A stretch of DNA of 64,000 bases from an uncultured Bacilli bacterium (GTDB taxonomy: Bacteria; Bacillota_I; Bacilli_A; RF39; UBA660): the NCBI GenBank assembly GCA_934090685.1, contig CAKOJN010000002.1, positions 1 to 64,000 of the forward strand, in the 5' to 3' direction. Shown piece after piece: positions 7,480-15,716 of the stretch (its first letter is position 1; every line of letters begins with the position of its first letter). Both the position numbers and the translations under genes were made by a program. The notes under the pieces were generated by a model. The model worked only from the letters and a program-made list of their open reading frames with translations, did not search any database and had not been told where the DNA came from.

Positions 7480-8682
7480 GTGAATATATTAAGTTTATGT
7501 CAAAATGGTGATGTGCTTTCTGTTTTTAGAATAATAAATATAGTGATATTATTCATTAAAATAATTGTACCAATAATACTTATAGTTAATGGTATGCTTA
7601 CTTTAATGGGAACTATTAAAGCTGGTGAAGAAGACTTACTTGCTAGTGCTAAAAAACAACTTGTTAATAATGTGATAGCGGCAGTTATTATATTTTTAGT
7701 ACCAACTTTTGTTAATGTAATAATTAAAACTGTGGGTACAGAAAATGGATATAAAAATTGTTTGGTTTCAGCTACTGATGAAGGAATAAGACAGGCATAT
7801 GTAACAACCACAGATACATTAGTTGCTAAAGCAGAAAAGACTGAGAGTTATAGTGATTATACTAATGCGATTATTTCTCTTTCTAAAATTAAAGATGAAA
7901 CAACTAAAAATGATTATAAAAATAGATTAGATACTTTATATAAAAAAATTAAAGCAAAAATGGATGCTGAAAAGAAAACTGATTCATCATCGAATGGAGA
8001 CGGTACCTGTAAAGCAAATACTTGTAATGGTAAAGTTGAACCTGATCCTAGCGCAGCGCTTAGCTGTTGGCCGAATCATATAAATATGTCTAAATATACT
8101 TTTCCTAAGGATAAAGCGACTGGTAAACCTTTGGGTGCTTGGCCTAAAGATACTAGTTCAATTAAAATGCAATTAACAGATTATAAAACATATCAAAATG
8201 GTAAAGTTATTATTCCAACTACCCCAGCAAATGGCCAATATAATGCTGGTTATGAACATAACGGAATTGACATAACATCTTATTTTGGTACCCCTGTATA
8301 TTCTCCAGTTAATGGAGTTATTGAATATTCTGAGTGGGGACACACAGGCAATAAAAGTGGTAATGAAACATCATATACTGTTACGATAAAAATGGATGGT
8401 TATATAACTATTGATGGAAAACGTGTGAATAAATTTTTTATGACACATATGAGTGGAATAAGATACAGATGTAGTTACGGTTGTAATAAAAGAGTTAAGA
8501 TGGGAGAACTAATTGGCTTTACTGGAACTGCATCTGGTAGTACATGTGGTTCGGCTGGTTGGGCACCTCATTTACATATAACAGTTTATCCAGATAATAA
8601 TTATAGTGGTGGATTAACAACTGTACAAACAGAGAAAATATATGGATTAAAGAGTGGTATGTCTATAAAGGCAGGAGGTTAA
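7480..8682 (+). CDS. VirB2/TrbC-like pilin domain fused to M23 endopeptidase
   Basis: This 400-residue fusion joins two parts of a secretion machine. Residues 15-45 and 62-88 are two hydrophobic helices separated by a short charged loop (KAGEEDLLASAKKQL), the layout of VirB2/TrbC pilin subunits. The same arrangement closes the two large proteins at 34292 and 36003. A helical spacer (about 110-165) and a Ser/Asn/Cys linker follow. Residues about 255-390 are a LytM/M23 zinc endopeptidase: HNGID gives the H-x3-D ligands and HLHITVYP gives H-x-H, so the site is complete. Six cysteines in this half may form disulfides. M23 enzymes cut peptide bridges in peptidoglycan, so it would act outside the membrane. 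It starts at GTG 7480 after AGGTGAT and is followed one base later by a lipoprotein gene. A VirB1-like wall-opening role is inferred. Confidence 0.75.
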   Translation: MNILSLCQNGDVLSVFRIINIVILFIKIIVPIILIVNGMLTLMGTIKAGEEDLLASAKKQLVNNVIAAVIIFLVPTFVNVIIKTVGTENGYKNCLVSATDEGIRQAYVTTTDTLVAKAEKTESYSDYTNAIISLSKIKDETTKNDYKNRLDTLYKKIKAKMDAEKKTDSSSNGDGTCKANTCNGKVEPDPSAALSCWPNHINMSKYTFPKDKATGKPLGAWPKDTSSIKMQLTDYKTYQNGKVIIPTTPANGQYNAGYEHNGIDITSYFGTPVYSPVNGVIEYSEWGHTGNKSGNETSYTVTIKMDGYITIDGKRVNKFFMTHMSGIRYRCSYGCNKRVKMGELIGFTGTASGSTCGSAGWAPHLHITVYPDNNYSGGLTTVQTEKIYGLKSGMSIKAGG

Positions 8683-8683
8683 T

Positions 8684-9394
8684 ATGAAAAAAATATTGTT
8701 TATATTATTATCTTTGCTTTTATTAGCAGGATGTGGTATTAGTAAAAATGATGAATATTATAAAAATGTATCAGATACTATAGTTTCTTTTTACAGAAGT
8801 TCTGACTACGATAAAAATGAATTTAGTTCAAAAGATGTTAAGGCAATAGATAAATATTTGAGCACATTAACTCATGAAAATCAGGAAATAGATATTACTG
8901 ACTACGTTAACTCTTCAAGTACAGAAACTACTAGAAGTAATACTATGGGTGTATATACTATTAATAATAGATGGTACATAAAATATAATGATTTAGAATT
9001 TATAAATGATAATGACATAGAACCTTATGCGATTGTTAATTGTAACGGTAAAACATTTACACTTTTTAGTAGTTTGTTTTATCCTGAATATGAAGAGACA
9101 AAAGAAGATAGGACTTATAATTACATATATATTGGTAGTCAAATAGAAAAAAATACAAAGAAATATGCATATCGTTCTAGTTATGATGGTTCTGGTTTAA
9201 TTGTTAATCTTGAACTAAATAGTAATGATATAGTAAATATAAGTACTTCGTTTGAGAATGTTGATGATTTTGTTTCAAGCAATAGTTCAAATAAAGGTGG
9301 AAAACTAATAATTGTTATTATTATAATGACTATAGTTGGTTTTGCATTATTTTCACTATATAAAATATATAAAAATATAAATAATAGGGAATAA
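8684..9394 (+). CDS. Lipoprotein with C-terminal membrane anchor
   Basis: This is a 236-residue lipoprotein of unknown function. The signal LFILLSLLLLAGC ends in a lipobox with Cys at residue 17. A domain of about 180 polar residues follows, then a second membrane helix near the C-terminus (IIVIIIMTIVGFALFSLY) and a basic KNINNRE tail. Being held both by lipid and by a C-terminal helix is unusual. The gene begins one base after the VirB2-M23 gene ends, with AGGAGGT before its ATG, so the two are co-transcribed and probably work at the same membrane site. No domain is recognised. The promoter for the sigma-factor array starts 43 bp after its stop. Confidence 0.65.
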   Translation: MKKILFILLSLLLLAGCGISKNDEYYKNVSDTIVSFYRSSDYDKNEFSSKDVKAIDKYLSTLTHENQEIDITDYVNSSSTETTRSNTMGVYTINNRWYIKYNDLEFINDNDIEPYAIVNCNGKTFTLFSSLFYPEYEETKEDRTYNYIYIGSQIEKNTKKYAYRSSYDGSGLIVNLELNSNDIVNISTSFENVDDFVSSNSSNKGGKLIIVIIIMTIVGFALFSLYKIYKNINNRE

Positions 9395-9437
9395 TTAATA
9401 TTTATTCTCTTTTTTAATGCCTGAAAATCGAAAAAGT

Positions 9438-9466
9438 TTGACAAAAATACTTAAATATGATATAAT
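9438..9466 (+). promoter_or_regulatory. Consensus sigma-70 promoter for the five-sigma operon
   Basis: A perfect TTGACA (9438-9443), a 17-bp spacer and a perfect TATAAT (9461-9466) with TG one base upstream of the -10 (extended -10). This is the best-matching promoter in the window. I see no terminator until 15685, so it probably drives all five sigma genes. Confidence 0.85.
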
Positions 9467-9494
9467 CTTAACGAATTAAAAAGTGGGGGTTAAA

Positions 9495-10712
9495 ATGAAA
9501 AAAACAACAAAGCATAATAAGGCTTATAATAGCGTAATTAAGTATATAAACTTTAATTTTAAGGCAGATACTGATTCAAGTAAAGTAGAAGATATTAAAG
9601 GACTTTTACTATTTTTAGATGAAAATAAAATTGTTTTAGATGATGAAACAATAAAAGAATTGGTTGAAAGTTCAATTAAGTTACGTAATGTTTTAGAATA
9701 TTTAAACAATGAAAATTCTGATGTTTTCATGTCTAATGAAACAGTTATTAATTTATTAGTAGGATATTCTTCTTATATTGATGGTGAAGAAGATTATAGT
9801 GAGTATGATAAAGTTTCTTATTATAGTCCTAGAAGCACTGACTTAGATTTAATTAAAGTATATTTTGATTCTTTGCCACCATTATTAACTCCTTCTGAGG
9901 AAGTAGAGTGTGCTAAAAAAATTGCTCAAAATGATGAAGCAGCAAGACAAAGACTTATTGAAGGAAACTTGAGATTAGTTGTTTCAATAGCTAAAAGATA
10001 TACTAGTAGTGAAAATTTTGGCGATTTAATACAAGAAGGAAATTTGGGCTTAATGAAAGCAGTTGAATATTTTGATTATACTAAAGGATTTAAATTTAGT
10101 ACTTATGCTACTTGGTGGATTAAACAATCTATAACTAGATCACTAGCTAATAATTCTAGAACTATAAGAATACCTGTTCATCAACATGAATTAAATTTAA
10201 AAATAAAACAAGCTAAGGAAAAAATAAGTTCTGATAATCCTAATTATACTGATGAGGATATAGCTGCCGTAGTTGGTGTACCTGTAGAGAAAGTTATAGA
10301 GTTAAAAATGTTAACATCGAGATCAAAAACAGTATCATTATTTAGTAAAATATCAAATGGTGATAATGATCCAGATGCTGAATTACAAGACGTTATATGT
10401 GATGAAAATACTAATTTAGAGGAATCTGCGCTTGATAAATTATTTTATGGAGATTTTAGAAGAACATTTTTCAATAGTACTAGAATAGATGATAGAACAA
10501 AACAAATAATAGCATTAAGATATGGTATGTATGATGGTATACCTAAAACATTAGAAGAAGTTGCTTCTGTGTATGGTATAACTAGAGAAAGAGTAAGACA
10601 AATAATTAATAAAGGACTTAACAAGTTAAACGGCGATACTAAAATAAGAAATTTTGATCATTCAGAAGGAAAAGGTACTGAAGTAAAAAAATATAAACTA
10701 TTAGTAAAATAA
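9495..10712 (+). CDS. RpoD-like sigma factor, paralog 1 of 5
   Basis: This is a 405-residue sigma-70 family protein that would direct RNA polymerase to promoters. Residues 1 to about 110 are an N-terminal domain shared with the next four genes and not one I recognise. Region 1.2 follows (DLDLIKVYFDSLPPLLTPSE), then 2.1-2.2 (NLRLVVSIAKRY, DLIQEGNLGLMKAVE), 2.3-2.4 (STYATWWIKQSITRSLANNS), region 3, and 4.2 (LEEVASVYGITRERVRQI). All regions of a group 1/2 factor are present except a classical acidic 1.1. Region 4.2 diverges after the helix-turn-helix (INKGLNKLNGD). The start is ATG 9495, six bases after GGGGG; a GTG at 9483 is too close to that site. It has 24 bp to paralog 2. Confidence 0.9.
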   Translation: MKKTTKHNKAYNSVIKYINFNFKADTDSSKVEDIKGLLLFLDENKIVLDDETIKELVESSIKLRNVLEYLNNENSDVFMSNETVINLLVGYSSYIDGEEDYSEYDKVSYYSPRSTDLDLIKVYFDSLPPLLTPSEEVECAKKIAQNDEAARQRLIEGNLRLVVSIAKRYTSSENFGDLIQEGNLGLMKAVEYFDYTKGFKFSTYATWWIKQSITRSLANNSRTIRIPVHQHELNLKIKQAKEKISSDNPNYTDEDIAAVVGVPVEKVIELKMLTSRSKTVSLFSKISNGDNDPDAELQDVICDENTNLEESALDKLFYGDFRRTFFNSTRIDDRTKQIIALRYGMYDGIPKTLEEVASVYGITRERVRQIINKGLNKLNGDTKIRNFDHSEGKGTEVKKYKLLVK

Positions 10713-10735
10713 ATTGAATGTTATAAGGAGGAACC

Positions 10736-12022
10736 ATGGATAAAGAAATAATTTTTGAAAATACAGATTTAAAACCAATTTTAAATTTTATAGATAAAAA
10801 GTTTGTATCTGGTAAAAAGAAATCTACTGCAGTTGAAAATATAAAGGAATTAGTAAAATATTTATCTAAAAAAGATATTATTTTGAATTATGAAGACGCA
10901 TCTAAATTATTATCTTCATCAGATAAACTATTAGAAACTGTAACTGCGATAGTAGAAAATAAAGTTGTATTACCTGAAGATAATGATTCTATAGATAATA
11001 TCTTTTTAGCATTTGATTTATCTAAAAAACCTGAGGATTACTATTGTAGTAGTTATACATCTGATTATTATGTAAGAAATTCTGCTAATAAGGATTTAGA
11101 TTTAATGAAAGTTTATTTATCATCTTTGCCACCATTATTAACTCCTGAAGAAGAGCTAAAATATGCACAGTTAGCTCAAGCAGGAAATGAAGAGGCAAAA
11201 AATAGACTTATTGAATGTAATCTAAGATTAGTAATTTCAATTGCTAAAAGATATATGAATAAAGGAGTTCCTTTAGCAGATTTAATTCAAGAGGGAAATA
11301 TAGGATTAATAACTGGTATTGAGCACTTTGATTATTCTAAAGGATATAAACTAAGTACTTATGCTACTTGGTGGATTAGACAAGCCGTTAGAAGAGCGGT
11401 ATCTACTTATTCAAAAACAATTAGAATACCTACTCATAGATTTGATTTACTTAATAAAGTATCTGCGGTTGAAAAAAGACTTAATTCTACTTTACAGAGA
11501 AATCCAACTGAAGAGGAATTGGCAAATGAATTAGGTATATCAGTAGAAAAACTACGTGATTTAAGAGAATATGATTCAGAAACAGTTTCCTTATCAGCAC
11601 CAATAAATGATCAAGAAAGTGATGTAGATGAGTTAGTTGATTTCATTGAAGATAAAAGAGTTAATGTTGAAGATAATGCATTAGATGAAGAATATTTAAA
11701 TCAGTTTAAAAAAGCATTATTAGAATGTAAATCATTAGATAAAAGACAAAAAGAAATATTATTTTTAAGATTTGGAATAGATGTTGAAAGACCATTAAGC
11801 CTAGAGGAAATTGCTAGAAAATACAATCTAACTAGAGAAAGAATAAGACAGATTGAATCGAAAGCAATAAGAAGATTAGCTCGTGATAGAAATATTAAGA
11901 AATTTAGGGTTTTAGATTCACCAGATGATATGGTTTTTCCAATCACTTATTATGTTCCAAGAAACGTATATCAAAGTAGTTCTAAAAATAGTTATAGTAG
12001 AACTAAAAAATATTATAAATAA
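10736..12022 (+). CDS. RpoD-like sigma factor, paralog 2 of 5
   Basis: This is a 428-residue sigma-70 family protein, the longest of the array. It has the shared N-terminal domain (ILNFIDKKF to IVENK), region 1.2 with the same SLPPLLTPEEE core as paralog 1, 2.2 DLIQEGNIGLITGIEHFDY, 2.3-2.4 STYATWWIRQAVRRAVSTYS, the region 3 motif NPTEEELANELGISVEKL, and a strong 4.2 (LEEIARKYNLTRERIRQI, then ESKAIRRLARD). The region 2.4 residues differ from those of paralogs 1 and 3, so a different -10 preference is possible. A Ser/Tyr/Lys-rich tail follows 4.2. The AAGGAGG site before ATG 10736 is the best in the operon. Whether it or any paralog is the housekeeping factor cannot be told here. There is no dnaG nearby, unlike a typical rpoD. 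Confidence 0.9.
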   Translation: MDKEIIFENTDLKPILNFIDKKFVSGKKKSTAVENIKELVKYLSKKDIILNYEDASKLLSSSDKLLETVTAIVENKVVLPEDNDSIDNIFLAFDLSKKPEDYYCSSYTSDYYVRNSANKDLDLMKVYLSSLPPLLTPEEELKYAQLAQAGNEEAKNRLIECNLRLVISIAKRYMNKGVPLADLIQEGNIGLITGIEHFDYSKGYKLSTYATWWIRQAVRRAVSTYSKTIRIPTHRFDLLNKVSAVEKRLNSTLQRNPTEEELANELGISVEKLRDLREYDSETVSLSAPINDQESDVDELVDFIEDKRVNVEDNALDEEYLNQFKKALLECKSLDKRQKEILFLRFGIDVERPLSLEEIARKYNLTRERIRQIESKAIRRLARDRNIKKFRVLDSPDDMVFPITYYVPRNVYQSSSKNSYSRTKKYYK

Positions 12023-12048
12023 TGATTTAATAAAAGAGGGGATTTATT

Positions 12049-13281
12049 ATGGAAAATGTAAAACAAAAAGTTAATATTGATAGTATATTAAAATTTATTG
12101 AAAATAATTTCAAGGATACTGACAAATCAGAAAAAATTAGAGATTTTGGCAAATTAGTAAGTTATTTTAAAAAAGAAGGTATAGAATTATCTCTTGAAGA
12201 TGCTGAAGCTTTGATTAAAAAATCAAGTAAATTAGTTGATGTTATTGAATGTGTACAAAATGAAAATGTAAGTAGTACATCAATTGATAGCATAGAAAAT
12301 CTATTTTTAGCAAATGATTTATCAAAGGATTTTAAAGAAAATACATATCTTGAAGATAGTTCTATTACACCACAATTAAGTAAAAGTACAGATATAGATA
12401 CTTTAAAATTATATCTAACAAGTATGCCACGTTTATTGACAGTTGAAGAAGAAAGATCTTTAGCAGAGAGAATATCACAGGGTGATGAAAAAGCTAAATC
12501 AATATTAGTAGAACATAATTTAAGATTAGCTGTTTCAATTGCTAAAAGGTATGTTAATCATGGTGTATCTTTTAATGATTTAATACAAGAAGGTAATATT
12601 GGTCTTATGATTGCTGCGGATAGATTTGATAAGAGTGAAAATTGTAAGTTCAGTACTTATGCTACTTGGTGGATAAGACAAAGAATAACAAGATATATTG
12701 CTGATAATTCAAGAACAGCAAGAGTTCCTGTTTATATGCACGAACTTATATTAAAAGTTGATAGAGCAAAAAAGTCACTAGCATTAAAATTAAATAGAGA
12801 TATTACTAGAGAAGATATAGCAGATGAATTAAATCTTACTGTTGAAGAAATTTTAAAAATAGAAAAATATGGTTATGATTGTGTATCATTAGAAACTAAA
12901 GTACGCTCTGATAATGAATCAGACACATCCGATTTAGGTACTTTTATTGCAGATGAAAATGCGTTCTTTGAAGGTAAAGTAATAAAAGGTGTTTATTTAG
13001 AACAATTAAAAGACATAATATTCAATGGAAGTGCAATAGATGAAAAACAAAAAAAAGTACTTCAATATAGATATGGTTTTGTTGATGGTGAACCTAAAAC
13101 TTTGGAAGAAGTAGGAAAAGTATTTGGTGTAACAAGAGAAAGAATAAGACAAATTGAAGCTAAAGCATTAAGAGCTTTGAGAAATAGTGGTACATTAAAA
13201 GAATTTAGACCTGAAGAAAGAGATATAGATAAGAAAGACAGTTCTGTAACTAGAACTTACAGTCTAGCATTAAGAAATTAA
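12049..13281 (+). CDS. RpoD-like sigma factor, paralog 3 of 5
   Basis: This is a 410-residue sigma-70 family protein. After the shared N-terminal domain (ILKFIENNF, then LSLEDAEALIKKSSKL) come region 1.2 (IDTLKLYLTSMPRLLTVEEE), 2.2 DLIQEGNIGLMIAADRFD, 2.3-2.4 STYATWWIRQRITRYIADNS, region 3 (DITREDIADELNLTVEEI) and 4.2 (LEEVGKVFGVTRERIRQI, EAKALRALRNS). By eye this copy is nearest to a canonical primary sigma factor in regions 2.4 and 4.2 (IADNSRTARVPVYM; canonical is ..DQARTIRIPVHM). The A-to-Arg and H-to-Tyr type changes still set it apart. Its ribosome site is AAAAGAGGGG (12032-12041), 27 bp after paralog 2. A candidate small RNA at 28151-28253 could pair with this site (see findings). Confidence 0.9.
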   Translation: MENVKQKVNIDSILKFIENNFKDTDKSEKIRDFGKLVSYFKKEGIELSLEDAEALIKKSSKLVDVIECVQNENVSSTSIDSIENLFLANDLSKDFKENTYLEDSSITPQLSKSTDIDTLKLYLTSMPRLLTVEEERSLAERISQGDEKAKSILVEHNLRLAVSIAKRYVNHGVSFNDLIQEGNIGLMIAADRFDKSENCKFSTYATWWIRQRITRYIADNSRTARVPVYMHELILKVDRAKKSLALKLNRDITREDIADELNLTVEEILKIEKYGYDCVSLETKVRSDNESDTSDLGTFIADENAFFEGKVIKGVYLEQLKDIIFNGSAIDEKQKKVLQYRYGFVDGEPKTLEEVGKVFGVTRERIRQIEAKALRALRNSGTLKEFRPEERDIDKKDSSVTRTYSLALRN

Positions 13282-13305
13282 ATATAAATAAAACAGAGGA
13301 AAAAT

Positions 13306-14487
13306 ATGGATGATGTAGTAAAATTTATAGACAGTCTAAGTACATATTCTCATTCAAGTATTTTAAAAAGTTATAAAAAACTAATTAAGTATTTAAAAGA
13401 TAGTTTTACTACTTTAACATTGGATGATGCATTAACTATATTTTCAAAATCATATGACATTAGTATTATTATTGGAACTATTAAAAAGTATTATAAAAGT
13501 TTGCTTGTAGATGCTGATGAGAACATGAAAAATCTATTTATGGCATATGATATTTCAAAAAAAGATAAAGAAAACATACCTTATTTAAAAAATAATAGTG
13601 ATATTGATTTACTAAAATTATATGTATCTCAACTACCAGGTCCTTTATCTGAACAAGAATTAATTGATGCATTAACTAAAATGATAAATGGTGATGAAAA
13701 ATATATTGATATTATTGTTGAACATAATTTAAGATTTGTGGTGTATCTAGCAAAATCTTGTATTAGAGATGGAATTTCAATTTTTGATTTAATACAAGAA
13801 GGAAATATTGGATTAATAAATGCGGTTAAAAGATTTGATTCTACTCAAATGTATAAATTTAATAAATACATCGCTACTTATATAAGAGGATATATGTTAT
13901 CATATCTTTATAATTATTCAAGAATGATAAAAATTCCAAATCATCGTTGTCAAATGTTTTATAAAATTGATAAAACTAAAGAAATATTGGAAAGTAAATT
14001 AGGGGATTTATCAGATGATGAAGTGTCTAAATTTACAAATATTTCTATGAAAGATATTGAAGAAATTAAGAAATTACCTACAGAATTTGTATCTTTAGAC
14101 GAAACATTAAAGGATGAAGAAATATCAAAAACTGCTGACTTGATTTCTATGGATAAAGAAACTTTAGAGGATACAATTATTAAAAAAATAATATTATCTG
14201 AAGCATTTGATTTGTTATTTGATGATTCTGTGTTAGGTCAAAGAAATAGAAAAATTATGTTATTAAGGTTTGGTTTTATTGATGGTAGAGTTTGGCAACT
14301 TGATGAAATAGGGGAACTCTTAGGTATAACAAAAGAAAGAGTAAGACAAATTGAATTAAGATTTTTAGGATTTTTAAGAAATAATGAAAATTTGAAAGAA
14401 TATAAACTTACTAAAAATATAGATGAAGAAAATTATGGAATGTTTTTGAGATATATAATTTCTAATAGGAATGATTATCATTACTAA
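13306..14487 (+). CDS. Divergent sigma-70 paralog 4 of 5
   Basis: This is a 393-residue sigma-70 family protein and the most divergent of the five in region 2. Region 1.2 (SDIDLLKLYVSQLPGPLSEQE) and 2.2 (DLIQEGNIGLINAVKRFD) are recognisable. Where the others read STYATWWIRQ, it has NKYIATYIRGYMLSYLYNYS, losing both tryptophans and the Ser-Thr-Tyr that help open the -10 element. Region 3 is poorly conserved. Region 4.2 keeps a full helix-turn-helix (LDEIGELLGITKERVRQI). It might be a sigma factor with altered promoter opening, or a form that binds polymerase without normal activity. Both are inference. The reading frame is intact, the AGAGG site is weak, and it is 24 bp from paralog 3 and 12 bp from paralog 5. 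Confidence 0.85.
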   Translation: MDDVVKFIDSLSTYSHSSILKSYKKLIKYLKDSFTTLTLDDALTIFSKSYDISIIIGTIKKYYKSLLVDADENMKNLFMAYDISKKDKENIPYLKNNSDIDLLKLYVSQLPGPLSEQELIDALTKMINGDEKYIDIIVEHNLRFVVYLAKSCIRDGISIFDLIQEGNIGLINAVKRFDSTQMYKFNKYIATYIRGYMLSYLYNYSRMIKIPNHRCQMFYKIDKTKEILESKLGDLSDDEVSKFTNISMKDIEEIKKLPTEFVSLDETLKDEEISKTADLISMDKETLEDTIIKKIILSEAFDLLFDDSVLGQRNRKIMLLRFGFIDGRVWQLDEIGELLGITKERVRQIELRFLGFLRNNENLKEYKLTKNIDEENYGMFLRYIISNRNDYHY

Positions 14488-14499
14488 ATAGGGGGAAAA

Positions 14500-15702
14500 A
14501 TGAAGGAAATACTAGTTTATTTAGATAGTGAAATAAATTTGTCTGATGAAAAAAGTGTCATCATGAGTATACGTAATATTATAAACTATTTTGATAGTTT
14601 ATCTATTCAGTATGATCTTGAAACTTTAACTAATATATTAACTAAATCTAAAAAGTTAACTGATTTAATTAAATATATTTCAGAAAATAATATCACTATT
14701 TTTGATGATTGTTATCCTATAGATGATTTTTTACTTATTTATGAAATTAATCATAATAGAAAATTTGCTTTAAGTTGGTCTGAAAATGCTAAAGATGAAG
14801 AGTTAAATTCAACTAAGTTATATTTAGATCAATTACCAAAAAGATTAACTGAAGAGCAAGAAAAAATACTTATTAAAAAAATTCATACAGATGAGTCTGC
14901 TAAGAAATTATTCATAGAATCTAATTTAAAATTAGTTGTTTTTATAGCAAGAAAGTATGATAATAGATTCTTATCATTTTTGGACTTAGTACAAGAAGGT
15001 AATTTAGGATTAATGCGAGCAGTTGATATGTTTGATTATAAAAAGGATGTTAAATTTAGTACTTATGCAGTTTATTGGATTAGACAATATATAAGAAGAG
15101 CAATTTTAAGTAAAACTAGGGCATTGAATTTACCATATGGATTAAGTGAACAAATTGAAAGTGTTAAGCGTGTAATGGATGAATATGAAAAGACATATGG
15201 AAAGAATCCTTCAATAGAGGAACTTAGTAAAATGACAAAACTAAGTATTGATAAATTAAAGATGGTATTATCTTATACTAATTATGCTTTATCTTTATCT
15301 GATACTGTTTATGATAATAATGGCAATGAAAGTAGTGAATTAATGGATACTATAGTGGATGATAAAACATCTTGCTTTACAGATGACTTTATAAGAAAAG
15401 AGACAAATTATGATATAAGAAGAGAACTATTTGCATCAAAAAAGTTAGATGAAAAATCAAAACTTATTATAGCATTAAGATATGGACTTTATGATGGAGT
15501 ATATAGGACTCTTGAAGAAGTTGGTAAAATATTTGGATATACAAAAGCAAATGTCAGTAGAATAGAGTTAAAAGCTTTTAGAATATTAAGGAGTTCTACT
15601 GTGCTTCAAGAACTTGCAGACAAAGATAATAATTACTATCAAAATCCTGGTAAAAGAGCATTTTCTGTATCAAGAAGTTTTAAAAAAAGGTATGATGCTT
15701 AA
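14500..15702 (+). CDS. RpoD-like sigma factor, paralog 5 of 5
   Basis: This is a 400-residue sigma-70 family protein that ends the array. It has the shared N-terminal domain (ILVYLDSEI to YISENN), region 1.2 (LNSTKLYLDQLPKRLTEEQE), 2.2 DLVQEGNLGLMRAVDMFDY, 2.3-2.4 STYAVYWIRQYIRRAILSKT, and a conserved region 3 (NPSIEELSKMTKLSIDKL). In 4.2 the first helix is normal (LEEVGKIFGYT), but the recognition helix is KANVSRIELKAF instead of the RERxRQIE found in the others, so its -35 reading should differ. One tryptophan of the TWW pair is replaced (AVYW). It starts at ATG 14500 after GGGGG, 12 bp after paralog 4. A strong terminator follows directly. Confidence 0.88.
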   Translation: MKEILVYLDSEINLSDEKSVIMSIRNIINYFDSLSIQYDLETLTNILTKSKKLTDLIKYISENNITIFDDCYPIDDFLLIYEINHNRKFALSWSENAKDEELNSTKLYLDQLPKRLTEEQEKILIKKIHTDESAKKLFIESNLKLVVFIARKYDNRFLSFLDLVQEGNLGLMRAVDMFDYKKDVKFSTYAVYWIRQYIRRAILSKTRALNLPYGLSEQIESVKRVMDEYEKTYGKNPSIEELSKMTKLSIDKLKMVLSYTNYALSLSDTVYDNNGNESSELMDTIVDDKTSCFTDDFIRKETNYDIRRELFASKKLDEKSKLIIALRYGLYDGVYRTLEEVGKIFGYTKANVSRIELKAFRILRSSTVLQELADKDNNYYQNPGKRAFSVSRSFKKRYDA

Positions 15703-15716
15703 TCATACCTTTTTAT
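15685..15716. terminator. Strong bidirectional terminator
   Basis: A perfect 9-bp stem, AGGTATGAT-GCTTA-ATCATACCT, has an A-run on the left and a T-run on the right. It ends the sigma operon and the convergent histidine kinase gene. Confidence 0.85.
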
